Part shown: positions 7,986-15,034 of the stretch, one piece after another
How positions within the stretch are numbered: position 1 is the stretch's first letter
How the letters are laid out: every line of letters starts with the position of its first letter
Assembly (NCBI GenBank): GCA_002367635.1
Contig: DFDI01000036.1
Location: 53,092 to 73,570 of the forward strand
DNA length: 20,479 bases
Reading direction: 5' to 3'
Origin: Betaproteobacteria bacterium UBA3031
Lineage (GTDB): Bacteria; Pseudomonadota; Gammaproteobacteria; Burkholderiales; Eutrophovitaceae
Notes under the pieces: generated by a model
The model's input: only the letters and a program-made list of their open reading frames with translations
Databases searched by the model: none
Told to the model about the DNA's origin: nothing
Made by a program: the position numbers and the translations under genes

Positions 7986-9122
7986 TCAAAGACTGCTTTT
8001 TTTCAGTTTTTCAATATATCCATCAAGCATCCATTGGTATAGTTTGTCAGTAAAAAAGGTATTCGCTTGCATATTTTCCCCGTGAATTATTCTTCTGTTT
8101 GCAAGCAACTTAAATGTAGATTGATCTGATCGAGGTATTTCAAATGTATCTCCAGCGATAAACCCTAAGTTGCCGCGATATAGGAACTTGATTGCCGGAT
8201 GAATTTGATAAGAGTAGTTTCTTAGCTGAGATAGAAACCTTGTCTTTGGCTCAGGTTTTTTTGTGTCGGCGCCGTTATCAATATTGAGCTGTGTCAGGAA
8301 TTCGCCAGCAAACTTTAAGGTATCTCTTTCAGTCCACGCGATTCTTGATGTGACTTCCTTGATGGCAGCTAAAAGATCAATAGGTATTAGTCCTGGAAGA
8401 TTCGTTGCCTTGCGATGAGTATCTTGAAAGATGCCTGACAGTTCAATTTGAGTATCCAAATAGTGGAGAAACTCATTTTTGATATGATCGTAACTTGGGG
8501 CACGAAAACCTATGGAATACGTGAAGCAAGGTTCTAACGCGACCCCGTGGTGACTGAAGTTTGGGGGGAGGTAGAGCATATCCCCTGTTTTGACTACGCA
8601 CTCACCCTCGGGTCTAAACGTTTTCAGTATTTTTAGATCTTGATGAGGCAGCAGCTCCATGGACCGTGGCTCAGCGACTTGCCAGCGTCTTGAACCACTA
8701 CCTTGAAGTAAGAAGACATCATACGAATCGAAGTGTGGTCCAACGCTTCCTCCGGGAGCCGCATAGCTGACCATGACGTCATCAAGCCTTGCATAAGGCA
8801 TAAACGAGAATAGATCAAGGAGCTTATTTGCTTCGTGATGTGCGTGATTGACTCCTTGAACTAATAAGGTCCAGTTTTTTTGAGGTAGGTCACGCAGTAT
8901 TTTCTTTGTAATTGGACCATAACTCACTCGATAGTCCGAATGATTGCGGACGACTAATCGAGTCGAGCATAGGGGGTTTTGAGATAGTTCTAATAATTCT
9001 TCTAAGCTTAATAGCCAGTCACCAGTCGGTAATGCATTGGAGATCAGCAGCGGGGTTTTCTGCCAGTGTCGTTTTAAAAATTGATTGGGAGTGAGACCTC
9101 CAAGGTGATTTTTATATTTCAT
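7986..9122 (-). CDS. roxA: Ribosomal protein uL16 arginine hydroxylase, cupin/JmjC type
   Basis: Iron(II) and 2-oxoglutarate-dependent oxygenase of the YcfD/RoxA group, which in E. coli hydroxylates an arginine of ribosomal protein L16. The 378 residues match the family (E. coli about 373). The cupin fold shows the HxD iron ligands as H130 and D132 in GPHFDSYDVFLLQ. The third ligand is probably H191 in PPNFSHHGVA; H192 follows directly. R146/W147 in GSRRWQVA sit where the family binds the co-substrate. A winged C-terminal domain follows from about 260. The gene runs toward the metallo-hydrolase gene, with stops only 2 bases apart. It is divergent from the SlyD-like gene. Confidence 0.92.
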   Translation of the reverse strand: MKYKNHLGGLTPNQFLKRHWQKTPLLISNALPTGDWLLSLEELLELSQNPLCSTRLVVRNHSDYRVSYGPITKKILRDLPQKNWTLLVQGVNHAHHEANKLLDLFSFMPYARLDDVMVSYAAPGGSVGPHFDSYDVFLLQGSGSRRWQVAEPRSMELLPHQDLKILKTFRPEGECVVKTGDMLYLPPNFSHHGVALEPCFTYSIGFRAPSYDHIKNEFLHYLDTQIELSGIFQDTHRKATNLPGLIPIDLLAAIKEVTSRIAWTERDTLKFAGEFLTQLNIDNGADTKKPEPKTRFLSQLRNYSYQIHPAIKFLYRGNLGFIAGDTFEIPRSDQSTFKLLANRRIIHGENMQANTFFTDKLYQWMLDGYIEKLKKSSL

Positions 9123-9163
9123 AGTGACAAAATTATTTGGGAATACTCATGTTAAAACTTTTC

Positions 9164-9184
9164 CACATAATGCTCGATTATGTG
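9164..9184. promoter_or_regulatory. Perfect 8-bp dyad between roxA and the SlyD-like gene
   Basis: CACATAAT (9164–9171), five spacer bases GCTCG, then the exact reverse complement ATTATGTG (9177–9184). Size and symmetry fit an operator for a dimeric regulator placed in a 120-base divergent promoter region. No T-run follows on either strand, so it is not an obvious terminator. The binding protein is unknown. Confidence 0.45.
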
Positions 9185-9230
9185 CCAATGGAATTTATTT
9201 TGTATGCTGTTACTTGGAATTATTTATTTT

Positions 9231-9235
9231 AGGGG
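9231..9235 (+). promoter_or_regulatory. Ribosome binding site fixing the SlyD-like start
   Basis: AGGGG seven bases before ATG 9243. It argues against the upstream in-frame ATG at 9180. Confidence 0.6.
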
Positions 9236-9242
9236 TTTTTTT

Positions 9243-9722
9243 ATGAAAGTTGGAAAAAATACAGTGGTTTCTCTGGCATATGAGTTATTTGATTTGGATG
9301 GGAATTTAATTGAGAAAACTTCAGAGCCCATTGGATATCTTCATGGGGGATATCAAGGTATTTTCGAAATGGTTGAGAAATCATTGGATGGAAAGTCCGT
9401 CGGAGATGCTGTTGACGTAAAGCTCGAGCCAGTGGAGGCTTTTGGCGATTACAATGAGGGTTTGGTGCACTTAGAGTCGGCAGATAAATTTCCAGGTTCC
9501 GTGGAAGTTGGTACGGAGTTTGAGGGTCATCAAGAAGAAGGCCAGGCTAAAACGATCTTTCGTGTGACTGATGTTGCGGATGGAAAGGTTGTCGTAGATG
9601 GAAATCATCCACTCGCTGGTTTAGGTTTGCTGTTCAAATGTAAGATACAAGATATTCGGGCTGCTAGCGAGGAGGAGCTATCACATGGGCATGTTCATGG
9701 TGCCGGTGGGCATCATCATTAG
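9243..9722 (+). CDS. SlyD-like FKBP-type peptidyl-prolyl isomerase
   Basis: Cytoplasmic prolyl isomerase and chaperone of the SlyD type, 159 residues. The N-terminal half (MKVGKN … YLHGGYQGIFEMVEKSLDGKSVGD) is the FKBP domain interrupted by the insert-in-flap segment at about 68–120. GNHPLAGLGLLF restores the FKBP fold, and the C-terminus is His-rich (HGHVHGAGGHHH), as in metal-binding SlyD tails. I start at ATG 9243, seven bases after AGGGG (9231–9235). The reading frame stays open upstream to 9180, but that extension would add a non-family hydrophobic leader and overlap the operator-like dyad. It is divergent from roxA. The His tail suggests nickel or zinc binding. Confidence 0.9.
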   Translation: MKVGKNTVVSLAYELFDLDGNLIEKTSEPIGYLHGGYQGIFEMVEKSLDGKSVGDAVDVKLEPVEAFGDYNEGLVHLESADKFPGSVEVGTEFEGHQEEGQAKTIFRVTDVADGKVVVDGNHPLAGLGLLFKCKIQDIRAASEEELSHGHVHGAGGHHH

Positions 9723-9750
9723 GGCCGATTAAGATCCGAGTCGCTATTAC

Positions 9751-10548
9751 TTAACGCTTCCCACCCGTTAATTTATTGATGAGCGTTGATAGCGTAGTTT
9801 CTTGTGAGAATTTCCAACTGGCAAACGCTATTGCGAGAATTGAAAAGGTGCTGAGCATTAATACGTCGACGTAGAGTGGAAAGTCCGCACTCACGTATTC
9901 GATGTTAAGCGAATGCTTGATCAGGTCAACACCGTAGGTAAAGGGGTTGGCGGTGGCGACCCAGTGAAGCACCGTTGGTAGATTTTGAACCGGATAGAGT
10001 GCGCCACTTAGGAAAAAAACGGGAAAGATCACAAAATTCATGATTGCGGCAAAATTGTCTATGGACTTAGATACGACTGCGGTGATCAGACCAAGTGCGG
10101 AACATGCGATGGCTGTCAAAGTGATGCTGAATAGAAATAAGGGCCAATTCAGTTGGCTAATATTAATTTGTTGAAGTGCGAAGAGTAGAGCGCATAACAT
10201 TATGATCTGAACGAGGCCTGCTAGTGTGGATGAGGCCAGTTTACTCAAGATAACGGCGTAACTTGGCATGGGCGAGATAATAAACATGCGCATGACGCCA
10301 GATTCTTTATCGTAGACAGTTGTTAATGCCGACATCATCGAGCCAAACAAAAGTGTCATGCCGAGTACCCCTGGAATGATCGTATCTTGGTAGTTTTGTG
10401 GCCCGCTGTTAGGCATGATTGAGCCAACGCCACCACCGATCACAAATAACCAAATGAGGGGCCTCACCATTGCTGAAAGTAGCCGTGATTTCTGCCGGAA
10501 GGTTTTTTTGAGTTCTCTATCGAGCACTGATTTCAAGGCTATGAGCAT
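9751..10548 (-). CDS. ABC-2 type transporter permease
   Basis: Integral membrane half of an ABC exporter, 265 residues. The cytoplasmic N-terminus (RELKKTFRQKSRLLSAMVRP) precedes about six hydrophobic segments, near 29–48, 62–82, 108–128, 137–160, 172–192 and 232–250, as in the DrrB/NodJ/ABC-2 family. Its start codon shares one base with the stop of the ATP-binding gene (TAATG), so translation is coupled. It is the last gene of the pqq run. Exporters of this type accompany PQQ-dependent alcohol oxidation gene sets in other proteobacteria. The cargo cannot be read from sequence. PQQ, a PqqA-derived intermediate or an unrelated compound are all possible. Confidence 0.9.
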   Translation of the reverse strand: MLIALKSVLDRELKKTFRQKSRLLSAMVRPLIWLFVIGGGVGSIMPNSGPQNYQDTIIPGVLGMTLLFGSMMSALTTVYDKESGVMRMFIISPMPSYAVILSKLASSTLAGLVQIIMLCALLFALQQINISQLNWPLFLFSITLTAIACSALGLITAVVSKSIDNFAAIMNFVIFPVFFLSGALYPVQNLPTVLHWVATANPFTYGVDLIKHSLNIEYVSADFPLYVDVLMLSTFSILAIAFASWKFSQETTLSTLINKLTGGKR

Positions 10549-11462
10549 TAACTAATTCCTTGATCTTTGCTAGACAACCAAATAAACACGTCATTTAAGT
10601 TGGATTTCCTAACGCTGATCACATCGACACTGTCACGCAATGTGGTTTGTATCTGAACGACTTGATCGTGCTGAGGTTCGTGTACTCGTATCAGTAGGGT
10701 CCTTCCGTCAAGCATGTAGTCCTCAGTCTTCAGATTAAGCTTCTTAATGTAATCGTCGACATTTGGCCCATCAACCTCAACGATTGTCTTGCCAAGCTCT
10801 TTAAGGAGCTCTTCTGGAGATCCTTCGGAGACCAGTTTTCCTAATTTAATGAAGGCTACATTATCGCAAGGTGCTGCTTCTTCTAAATAATGTGTGGTCA
10901 ATACTACAGTCAGTTTGTGATCGTCGATAAGTTGTCTGATGAATCGCCAAATTTTTCGTCGGCTGGGTAGGTCTAGTCCGACGGTCGGCTCATCCAGAAA
11001 TAATACTTTGGGCGAATGTAGCACCCCCCGAATGATATCGACTGCTCTGCGCATGCCGCCCGATAAGCTTCCGACTGGGGCTCGCTTTTTCGATTGAAGT
11101 TCAAATAGGTCCAGTAGCGCATTCATTCGTGCTGTGATCGCATCCTTATTGATCCCATACAGTCCCGCGCAGAAGTATAAATTTTCTTCAATGGAGAGCA
11201 TTCGATCTAGGGCCGACTCTTGAAATACAAGCCCTATATCTCGTCGAACTTGTTGCGGATGCGATTGAACGTCTAATCCGTTAATCGTTATAGATCCACT
11301 CGTTGGCCGGATAAGCGTTGCAAGCATGTGTATCGAGGTTGTTTTCCCCGATCCGTTAGGCCCCAAGAGCCCAAAGAATTGTCCTTGTGGAATGTCAAGA
11401 CTTAACTGGTCTACGGCGTGTTGGTCGCCGTAGACTTTTGTGATTTTTTTTGCCTGAATCAT
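10548..11462 (-). CDS. ABC transporter ATP-binding protein (DrrA/NodI type)
   Basis: Nucleotide-binding subunit, 304 residues. Walker A is GPNGSGKTT at 34–42, the Q-loop lies in LVFQES, the signature is LSGGM, Walker B is VLFLDEP followed by the D-loop TVGLD, and the switch histidine is in LTTHYLEE. After the core of about 220 residues a C-terminal domain of about 80 residues follows, as in DrrA/CcmA-like exporters. It starts 58 bases after pqqE on the same strand, with no terminator-like hairpin between, and overlaps the permease by one base. It therefore probably belongs to the pqq transcript. No clear Shine-Dalgarno is visible before its ATG. Confidence 0.93.
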   Translation of the reverse strand: MIQAKKITKVYGDQHAVDQLSLDIPQGQFFGLLGPNGSGKTTSIHMLATLIRPTSGSITINGLDVQSHPQQVRRDIGLVFQESALDRMLSIEENLYFCAGLYGINKDAITARMNALLDLFELQSKKRAPVGSLSGGMRRAVDIIRGVLHSPKVLFLDEPTVGLDLPSRRKIWRFIRQLIDDHKLTVVLTTHYLEEAAPCDNVAFIKLGKLVSEGSPEELLKELGKTIVEVDGPNVDDYIKKLNLKTEDYMLDGRTLLIRVHEPQHDQVVQIQTTLRDSVDVISVRKSNLNDVFIWLSSKDQGIS

Positions 11463-11520
11463 TCTGTGAGTTTAAAGTGCATTAACTGGTTGTCATGAAC
11501 TCAGTAGGAGAAGAAAGGGA

Positions 11521-12678
11521 TTAGCTCTCCTGCGCGATCAGAGCTTTAGAGTTTTTATCGTCTCTGAAGAAAATGATGGGTTTGACGTCGACTGCCGGTG
11601 CTTGAGGTTTTTGTGCTAGTTCCACTTGCTCTGTGATTATGTTGTGATGAGGCGATTTGTCGCAGACTGGATCTGCGTTAGTTGCGTCTCCTGTTAATTG
11701 GAATGCTTGGCAGCGACATCCCCCAAAGTCTTTTGTTCGCTCGTCACAACTGCTACATGGTTCTTGCATCCAAGATTCACCTCGATACGCATTGAAGGCC
11801 GGCGACTCATTCCAAATCCATGCCATTTCATGCTCTCGAACATTAGGGAATGTTAAGCCAGGCAACATTCTCGCCTCATGACAAGGAAGGGCAAGACCGT
11901 CTGGTGCAACATTTAGGAATACAGATCCCCAACCATTCATGCACGCCTTTGGTCTTTCCGCATAGTAATCTGGAACGATGAAATATAATTTCATCTTGTT
12001 ACCAATTTTTTTGCGGAAACGGTTTGTTGTTTCCTCTGCTTTTCTCAGTTGTTCAGCGCTTGGCATGAGGTAAGTTCTATTTTTTAAGGCCCATGCATAA
12101 TATTGGCTATTAGCCAACTCCACGTGATCCGCACCCATTGCTTCGGCCATTTCAAGTATTTGGTCGATATGATCTATGTTTAATCGATGGAGTACGACGT
12201 TCAGCACCATTGGGTAGTCGTGTTCTTTAATTAGCTTTGCAACCTTCGACTTTAATTCAAAGGTTTTGGTGCTGGACAAGAAGTCGTTGAGTTCTTTGGT
12301 GGAGTCCTGGAACGATAATTGAATTTGACCCAGGCCGCCCTCTTTGAAAGCGGCAATACGTTTTTCGGTCAGCCCGATGCCTGAAGTCAGCAGGTTAACG
12401 TAGTAGCCCATCTTGGTGGCTTCTGACGCCATAATTTCTACGTCGTCTCGCATGAGTGGTTCGCCACCAGAGAGGCCTAACTGAACAGCACCGAGCTCGC
12501 GGGATTGTTTAAAAACTTTTAGCCAGTCTTCGGTAGAGAGCTCAGAGTCAAATGTGGACGCGTAATCTAAGGGGTTATAACAAAAGACGCAGTGGAGAGG
12601 ACACTTGTAAGTGATTTCAGCGTTAACCCAAAGTGGCCCTTTGGGTTGGTTAGTCGGTGCGGATCCAATTTTTTTCAT
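11521..12678 (-). CDS. pqqE: PqqA peptide cyclase (radical SAM, SPASM)
   Basis: Radical SAM enzyme forming the carbon–carbon bond between Glu15 and Tyr19 of PqqA, the first step of PQQ synthesis, with PqqD presenting the peptide. I chose the second ATG (12678), since GGAG lies 7 bases before it but only one base before the ATG at 12684. This gives 385 residues. The SAM cluster motif CPLHCVFC is at C26, C30 and C33. GLSGGEP is the SAM-contact loop. The C-terminal SPASM domain carries two auxiliary-cluster cysteine sets: one starting CMNGWG … LPCHE, the other CSSCDERTKDFGGCRCQAF with a late VCDKSPHH. It overlaps pqqD by 29 bases. A hydrophilic tail of about 40 residues follows the last cysteine. 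Confidence 0.97.
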   Translation of the reverse strand: MKKIGSAPTNQPKGPLWVNAEITYKCPLHCVFCYNPLDYASTFDSELSTEDWLKVFKQSRELGAVQLGLSGGEPLMRDDVEIMASEATKMGYYVNLLTSGIGLTEKRIAAFKEGGLGQIQLSFQDSTKELNDFLSSTKTFELKSKVAKLIKEHDYPMVLNVVLHRLNIDHIDQILEMAEAMGADHVELANSQYYAWALKNRTYLMPSAEQLRKAEETTNRFRKKIGNKMKLYFIVPDYYAERPKACMNGWGSVFLNVAPDGLALPCHEARMLPGLTFPNVREHEMAWIWNESPAFNAYRGESWMQEPCSSCDERTKDFGGCRCQAFQLTGDATNADPVCDKSPHHNIITEQVELAQKPQAPAVDVKPIIFFRDDKNSKALIAQES

Positions 12679-12931
12679 ATGCATGCTCCAAAAAGTCTAA
12701 AACGTCATTTTTGAGGTCAATTCCTGGAAATTGCTCCCCCAAGTGAGCAATAATCATGTTAACGCTATTTGAGCCATCGATTAACTTCATGATCTCTCCT
12801 GAGCTACCAGGTAGTTTAATGAGTCCTTCTGGGTAGAGTAATACGAAGGACTCTTGGGCTGGTTCCCATTGGAATCTAAATTGTTTTTCTAGCGAGAGAA
12901 GCTTGTCTCGCGCAAGTGTATTCGCACTCAT
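12650..12931 (-). CDS. pqqD: PQQ biosynthesis peptide chaperone PqqD
   Basis: Small RiPP recognition element protein that binds the PqqA peptide and delivers it to PqqE. The 93 residues are the usual length. Recognisable features are the WEPAQESFVLLYPEGLIKLPGSSGEIMKLIDG strand-helix region (residues about 22–53) and the helical second half with VLDFLEHAYEKNWI. Its ATG overlaps the pqqC stop (ATGA, 4 bases) and its end overlaps the pqqE start by 29 bases, so the three proteins are likely made together. In some organisms pqqC and pqqD, or pqqD and pqqE, are fused. Here they are separate. Confidence 0.95.
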   Translation of the reverse strand: MSANTLARDKLLSLEKQFRFQWEPAQESFVLLYPEGLIKLPGSSGEIMKLIDGSNSVNMIIAHLGEQFPGIDLKNDVLDFLEHAYEKNWIRTD

Positions 12932-13668
12932 TTTTGCATTCTTTCTACCGCACCTAGTTTGTCTGGTCCGATGCCGTATGTGACGTGTATGGCGTCAAGC
13001 ATTGTCCATAAAACATCGATCTTAAACTGTAAAATATTAAGTGCCTCTTCTTGTTCCTCTAAAGTTTTAAAATGTTCTAGAGTCACTCTGAGGCCATGCT
13101 CGACATCACGTCTTGCCTCAGATAGGCGTTTTCTAAAATATTTATAGCCTTCAAGTTCTATCCAAGGGTAGTGCTCGGGCCAAGAGTCCAAACGTTTTTT
13201 ATGAATCGCGGGTGCAAATAATTCGGTTAAGGATGAGCAAACCGACTTTTGCCACGGTGATTTTTTAGCAAAGTTAACATAGGCGTCAACTGCAAACTTC
13301 ACTCCGGGTGTCACGTGTTCTAAGGAAACTAGATCGTCTCGTTTTAGACCGACAGCTTCCCCCAGTGCGATCCAAGCCTCGATGCCACCTTCGTCATCGC
13401 CAATGCCGTCGTGGTCTAGAATTCTCTGAATCCATAGCTTCCGGTGTTCTTTGTCCGGCATGTTCGATAAGATCGCACCGTCTTTGATCGGTATCATGAT
13501 CTGGTAGTAAAAGCGATTCAAAACCCACCCTTGCACTTGTTCTTTCGTGCAACCACCGCTATTCATCGCGATGTGGAAAGGATGGTGTATGTGGTAACTC
13601 TTGTCCTTAGCTTTTAGCTTTTTTTCGAATTCTTCGATGGACCAAGGAGTGTTGTCTTTTGTGCTCAA
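12928..13668 (-). CDS. pqqC: Pyrroloquinoline-quinone synthase PqqC
   Basis: Cofactorless oxidase performing the final ring closure and eight-electron oxidation that yields PQQ, using molecular oxygen. The 246 residues form an all-helical TenA-like fold. Family segments include YHIHHPFHIAMNSG (about 25–38), the NRFYYQ helix, LDHDGIGDDEGGIEAW and the EHGLRVTLEHF helix, which contain the His, Arg and Tyr residues lining the active site. The start codon is TTG at 13668, supported by GAGAGG five bases upstream and by the family N-terminus. A gap of 23 bases separates it from pqqB, and 4 bases overlap pqqD. Confidence 0.96.
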   Translation of the reverse strand: MSTKDNTPWSIEEFEKKLKAKDKSYHIHHPFHIAMNSGGCTKEQVQGWVLNRFYYQIMIPIKDGAILSNMPDKEHRKLWIQRILDHDGIGDDEGGIEAWIALGEAVGLKRDDLVSLEHVTPGVKFAVDAYVNFAKKSPWQKSVCSSLTELFAPAIHKKRLDSWPEHYPWIELEGYKYFRKRLSEARRDVEHGLRVTLEHFKTLEEQEEALNILQFKIDVLWTMLDAIHVTYGIGPDKLGAVERMQK

Positions 13669-13691
13669 GAAAGCCTCTCTTATAATATGAG

Positions 13692-14609
13692 TTAGACGAC
13701 GAAGTCCATTCCGTCATAAGCAACGTCAATATTCTCTTTTGTGAGGAGTTGGCGTTGATCCGAGTCCTCTTGCAAAATGGGATTCGTGTTGTTTATGTGA
13801 ATGAGGACTTTTTTCTCCGCTGGGAGTGGTCTCAGTACTTCTATCATCCCGCCAGGGCCAGATTGCGGAAGGTGCCCCATATCAAGTGACATTTTGTTTG
13901 CGATGCCAAGTGATTTCATCTCGTCATTTGTCCAACAGGTGCCGTCAACAAGAAGGCAATCAGCCTCTTCCATAAATGGCTTGATGTGGGCTTCAATTTG
14001 TCCGAGTCCCGGAGCGTAAAATGTTTTTTTCCCGGTCGTCATGTCTTCCAGCAAAATACCAAGATTGTCTCCTTCATGAGGATCGTGTCGGTGTGGCGAG
14101 TAGGGAGGAGCCTTGCTCGACAGTGGAATAGCTCTGACCTTGATGTTGGAGATGCCCTCTGGTTCGAAGGAGTTGCCTTCTTCGGTGGAAATTTTATGCC
14201 AATTAACGCCGCAGTAATGTTCGAGGATTTTGAAGATCGGGTTTCCCGTGGTGAGATCTTCGTACACCATATCTGTGCAGTAAATGTTGAGCGGCGTTTT
14301 AGATTCTCGGAGCATGAACAGGCCGGTGGTGTGGTCTATTTGTGCATCTAAAAGTACGATTGATCTAAACGCGGTGTCACGGATTGCTCGAGCCGGTTGT
14401 GACTCAGGGAACTGTTGGAATTGTGTAAGGATATCTGGAGACGTATTGAATAATAGCCAATCAACGTCATTACTGCTGACCGCAATAGAGGATTGGGTGC
14501 GGCGCTTCGCATTGATTGTTCCTTTGCGTACACCATCACAATTGGGGCAATTGCAGTTCCATTGTGGGAATCCACCGCCAGCTGCTGAACCAAGAACTCT
14601 TACTCTCAT
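13692..14609 (-). CDS. pqqB: PQQ biosynthesis protein PqqB (MBL-fold hydroxylase)
   Basis: Metallo-beta-lactamase-fold protein that in the current pathway model hydroxylates the tyrosine ring of the cross-linked Glu-Tyr intermediate. The 305 residues are standard length. The N-terminus RVLGSAAGGGFPQWNC is diagnostic. The structural zinc site CNCPNC (about 19–24) follows, and the active-site region DAQIDHTTGL replaces the usual HxHxDH. GTCWTNDEM and MGHLPQSG supply later metal ligands, and HINNTNPI is near the C-terminus. AGAGAG precedes the ATG. It is separated from pqqA by 88 bases containing a strong hairpin, so its level may be set below that of pqqA. Confidence 0.97.
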   Translation of the reverse strand: MRVRVLGSAAGGGFPQWNCNCPNCDGVRKGTINAKRRTQSSIAVSSNDVDWLLFNTSPDILTQFQQFPESQPARAIRDTAFRSIVLLDAQIDHTTGLFMLRESKTPLNIYCTDMVYEDLTTGNPIFKILEHYCGVNWHKISTEEGNSFEPEGISNIKVRAIPLSSKAPPYSPHRHDPHEGDNLGILLEDMTTGKKTFYAPGLGQIEAHIKPFMEEADCLLVDGTCWTNDEMKSLGIANKMSLDMGHLPQSGPGGMIEVLRPLPAEKKVLIHINNTNPILQEDSDQRQLLTKENIDVAYDGMDFVV

Positions 14610-14646
14610 ACGTATTACTCTCTTTTTTTGTTTGTGCTACTCAATA

Positions 14647-14675
14647 AGGAAAGCCCCTGAAACAGGGGCTTTCCT
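14647..14675 (-). terminator. Hairpin between pqqA and pqqB (attenuator or mRNA stabiliser)
   Basis: Perfect 13-bp inverted repeat: AGGAAAGCCCCTG (14647–14659), a 3-base loop, CAGGGGCTTTCCT (14663–14675). It lies 22 bases after the pqqA stop and 37 before pqqB. In the direction of transcription (minus) it is followed by TTATTGAG rather than a run of T, so a full intrinsic terminator is unlikely. Partial attenuation or protection of a short pqqA transcript fits better. Both would raise peptide substrate relative to the enzymes. Confidence 0.8.
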
Positions 14676-14697
14676 CCACATACATTCGAAACAGAAA

Positions 14698-14769
14698 TTA
14701 TCTGTTTGCGATGTACATGGTGACTTCGAAACCGAAACGCATTTCGGTATACTCAGGCTTTGTCCACAT
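14698..14769 (-). CDS. pqqA: PQQ precursor peptide PqqA (operon copy)
   Basis: Ribosomally made 23-residue peptide that is the substrate for PQQ. It begins MWTKPEYTEM and ends with FEVTMYIANR. Glu15 and Tyr19, the residues joined by PqqE, are present in the ExxxY arrangement. GGAGG sits 8 bases before the ATG. It heads the minus-strand pqqBCDE run and is too short for normal gene calling. A longer open frame overlaps it (14637–14861, same strand, different phase), but only the pqqA frame has homology and a ribosome binding site. A nearly identical second copy is at 19575–19646. Confidence 0.97.
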   Translation of the reverse strand: MWTKPEYTEMRFGFEVTMYIANR

Positions 14770-15034
14770 GTTAAATACCTCCAAAAAAGTTTTAAAACGG
14801 ACCAGTTATCAACCTTTAAGTTGCTTCCCGGCCACCATGTCGCTACAGTTTCATTACTCACAGAGTGAGATTTTTAGTTACTCTAGTTCAATGGCAAAGA
14901 GATTGTGACGGTCTTGCCAGTTATACTCTGCGGAAAATTCAGCAAATCGTTCTCATGATTATCATTAGTTTAAAACCGTATGAATTGATGGTTTGTGATT
15001 ACAGCGGAAATTATCCGGGGCATTTGGTATTCTA
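14770..15034. promoter_or_regulatory. Divergent control region between pqqA and tonB
   Basis: This 265-base gap must hold the pqqA promoter (minus) and the tonB promoter (plus). Visible elements are a GGAGG for pqqA, a 5-bp dyad CTCAC-AGA-GTGAG (14857–14869), two TTACTC direct repeats 24 bases apart (14854–14859 and 14878–14883), a TATACT -10-like hexamer (14922–14927, plus) and a probable Fur box (14951–14969). I could not identify a convincing pair of -35/-10 elements for pqqA. Confidence 0.5.
14951..14969. promoter_or_regulatory. Probable Fur box upstream of tonB
   Basis: Read on the minus strand, ACTAATGATAATCATGAGA matches the 19-base Fur consensus GATAATGATAATCATTATC at 14 positions, including an unbroken central run of 13. 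It lies 65 bases before the tonB ATG and just downstream of a TATACT -10-like hexamer, a position where bound Fur-iron would block transcription. Confidence 0.65.

Noticed and set aside
9180..9242. In-frame upstream extension of the SlyD-like gene with a hydrophobic stretch
   Set aside because: SlyD proteins are cytoplasmic and start at MKV. AGGGG is placed for ATG 9243, and the extension would start inside the perfect dyad.
12679..12684. First ATG of pqqE
   Set aside because: GGAG is only one base away; the second ATG has a spacing of 7.
14637..14861. Minus-strand 74-codon frame overlapping pqqA in another phase
   Set aside because: Covers pqqA and the hairpin; no Shine-Dalgarno and no recognisable domain. 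The pqqA frame explains this DNA.
14284..14868. Plus-strand open frame of 194 codons across the start of pqqB and pqqA
   Set aside because: Antisense to pqqB and pqqA, which are certain from motifs. The translation shows no family pattern and no ribosome binding site.
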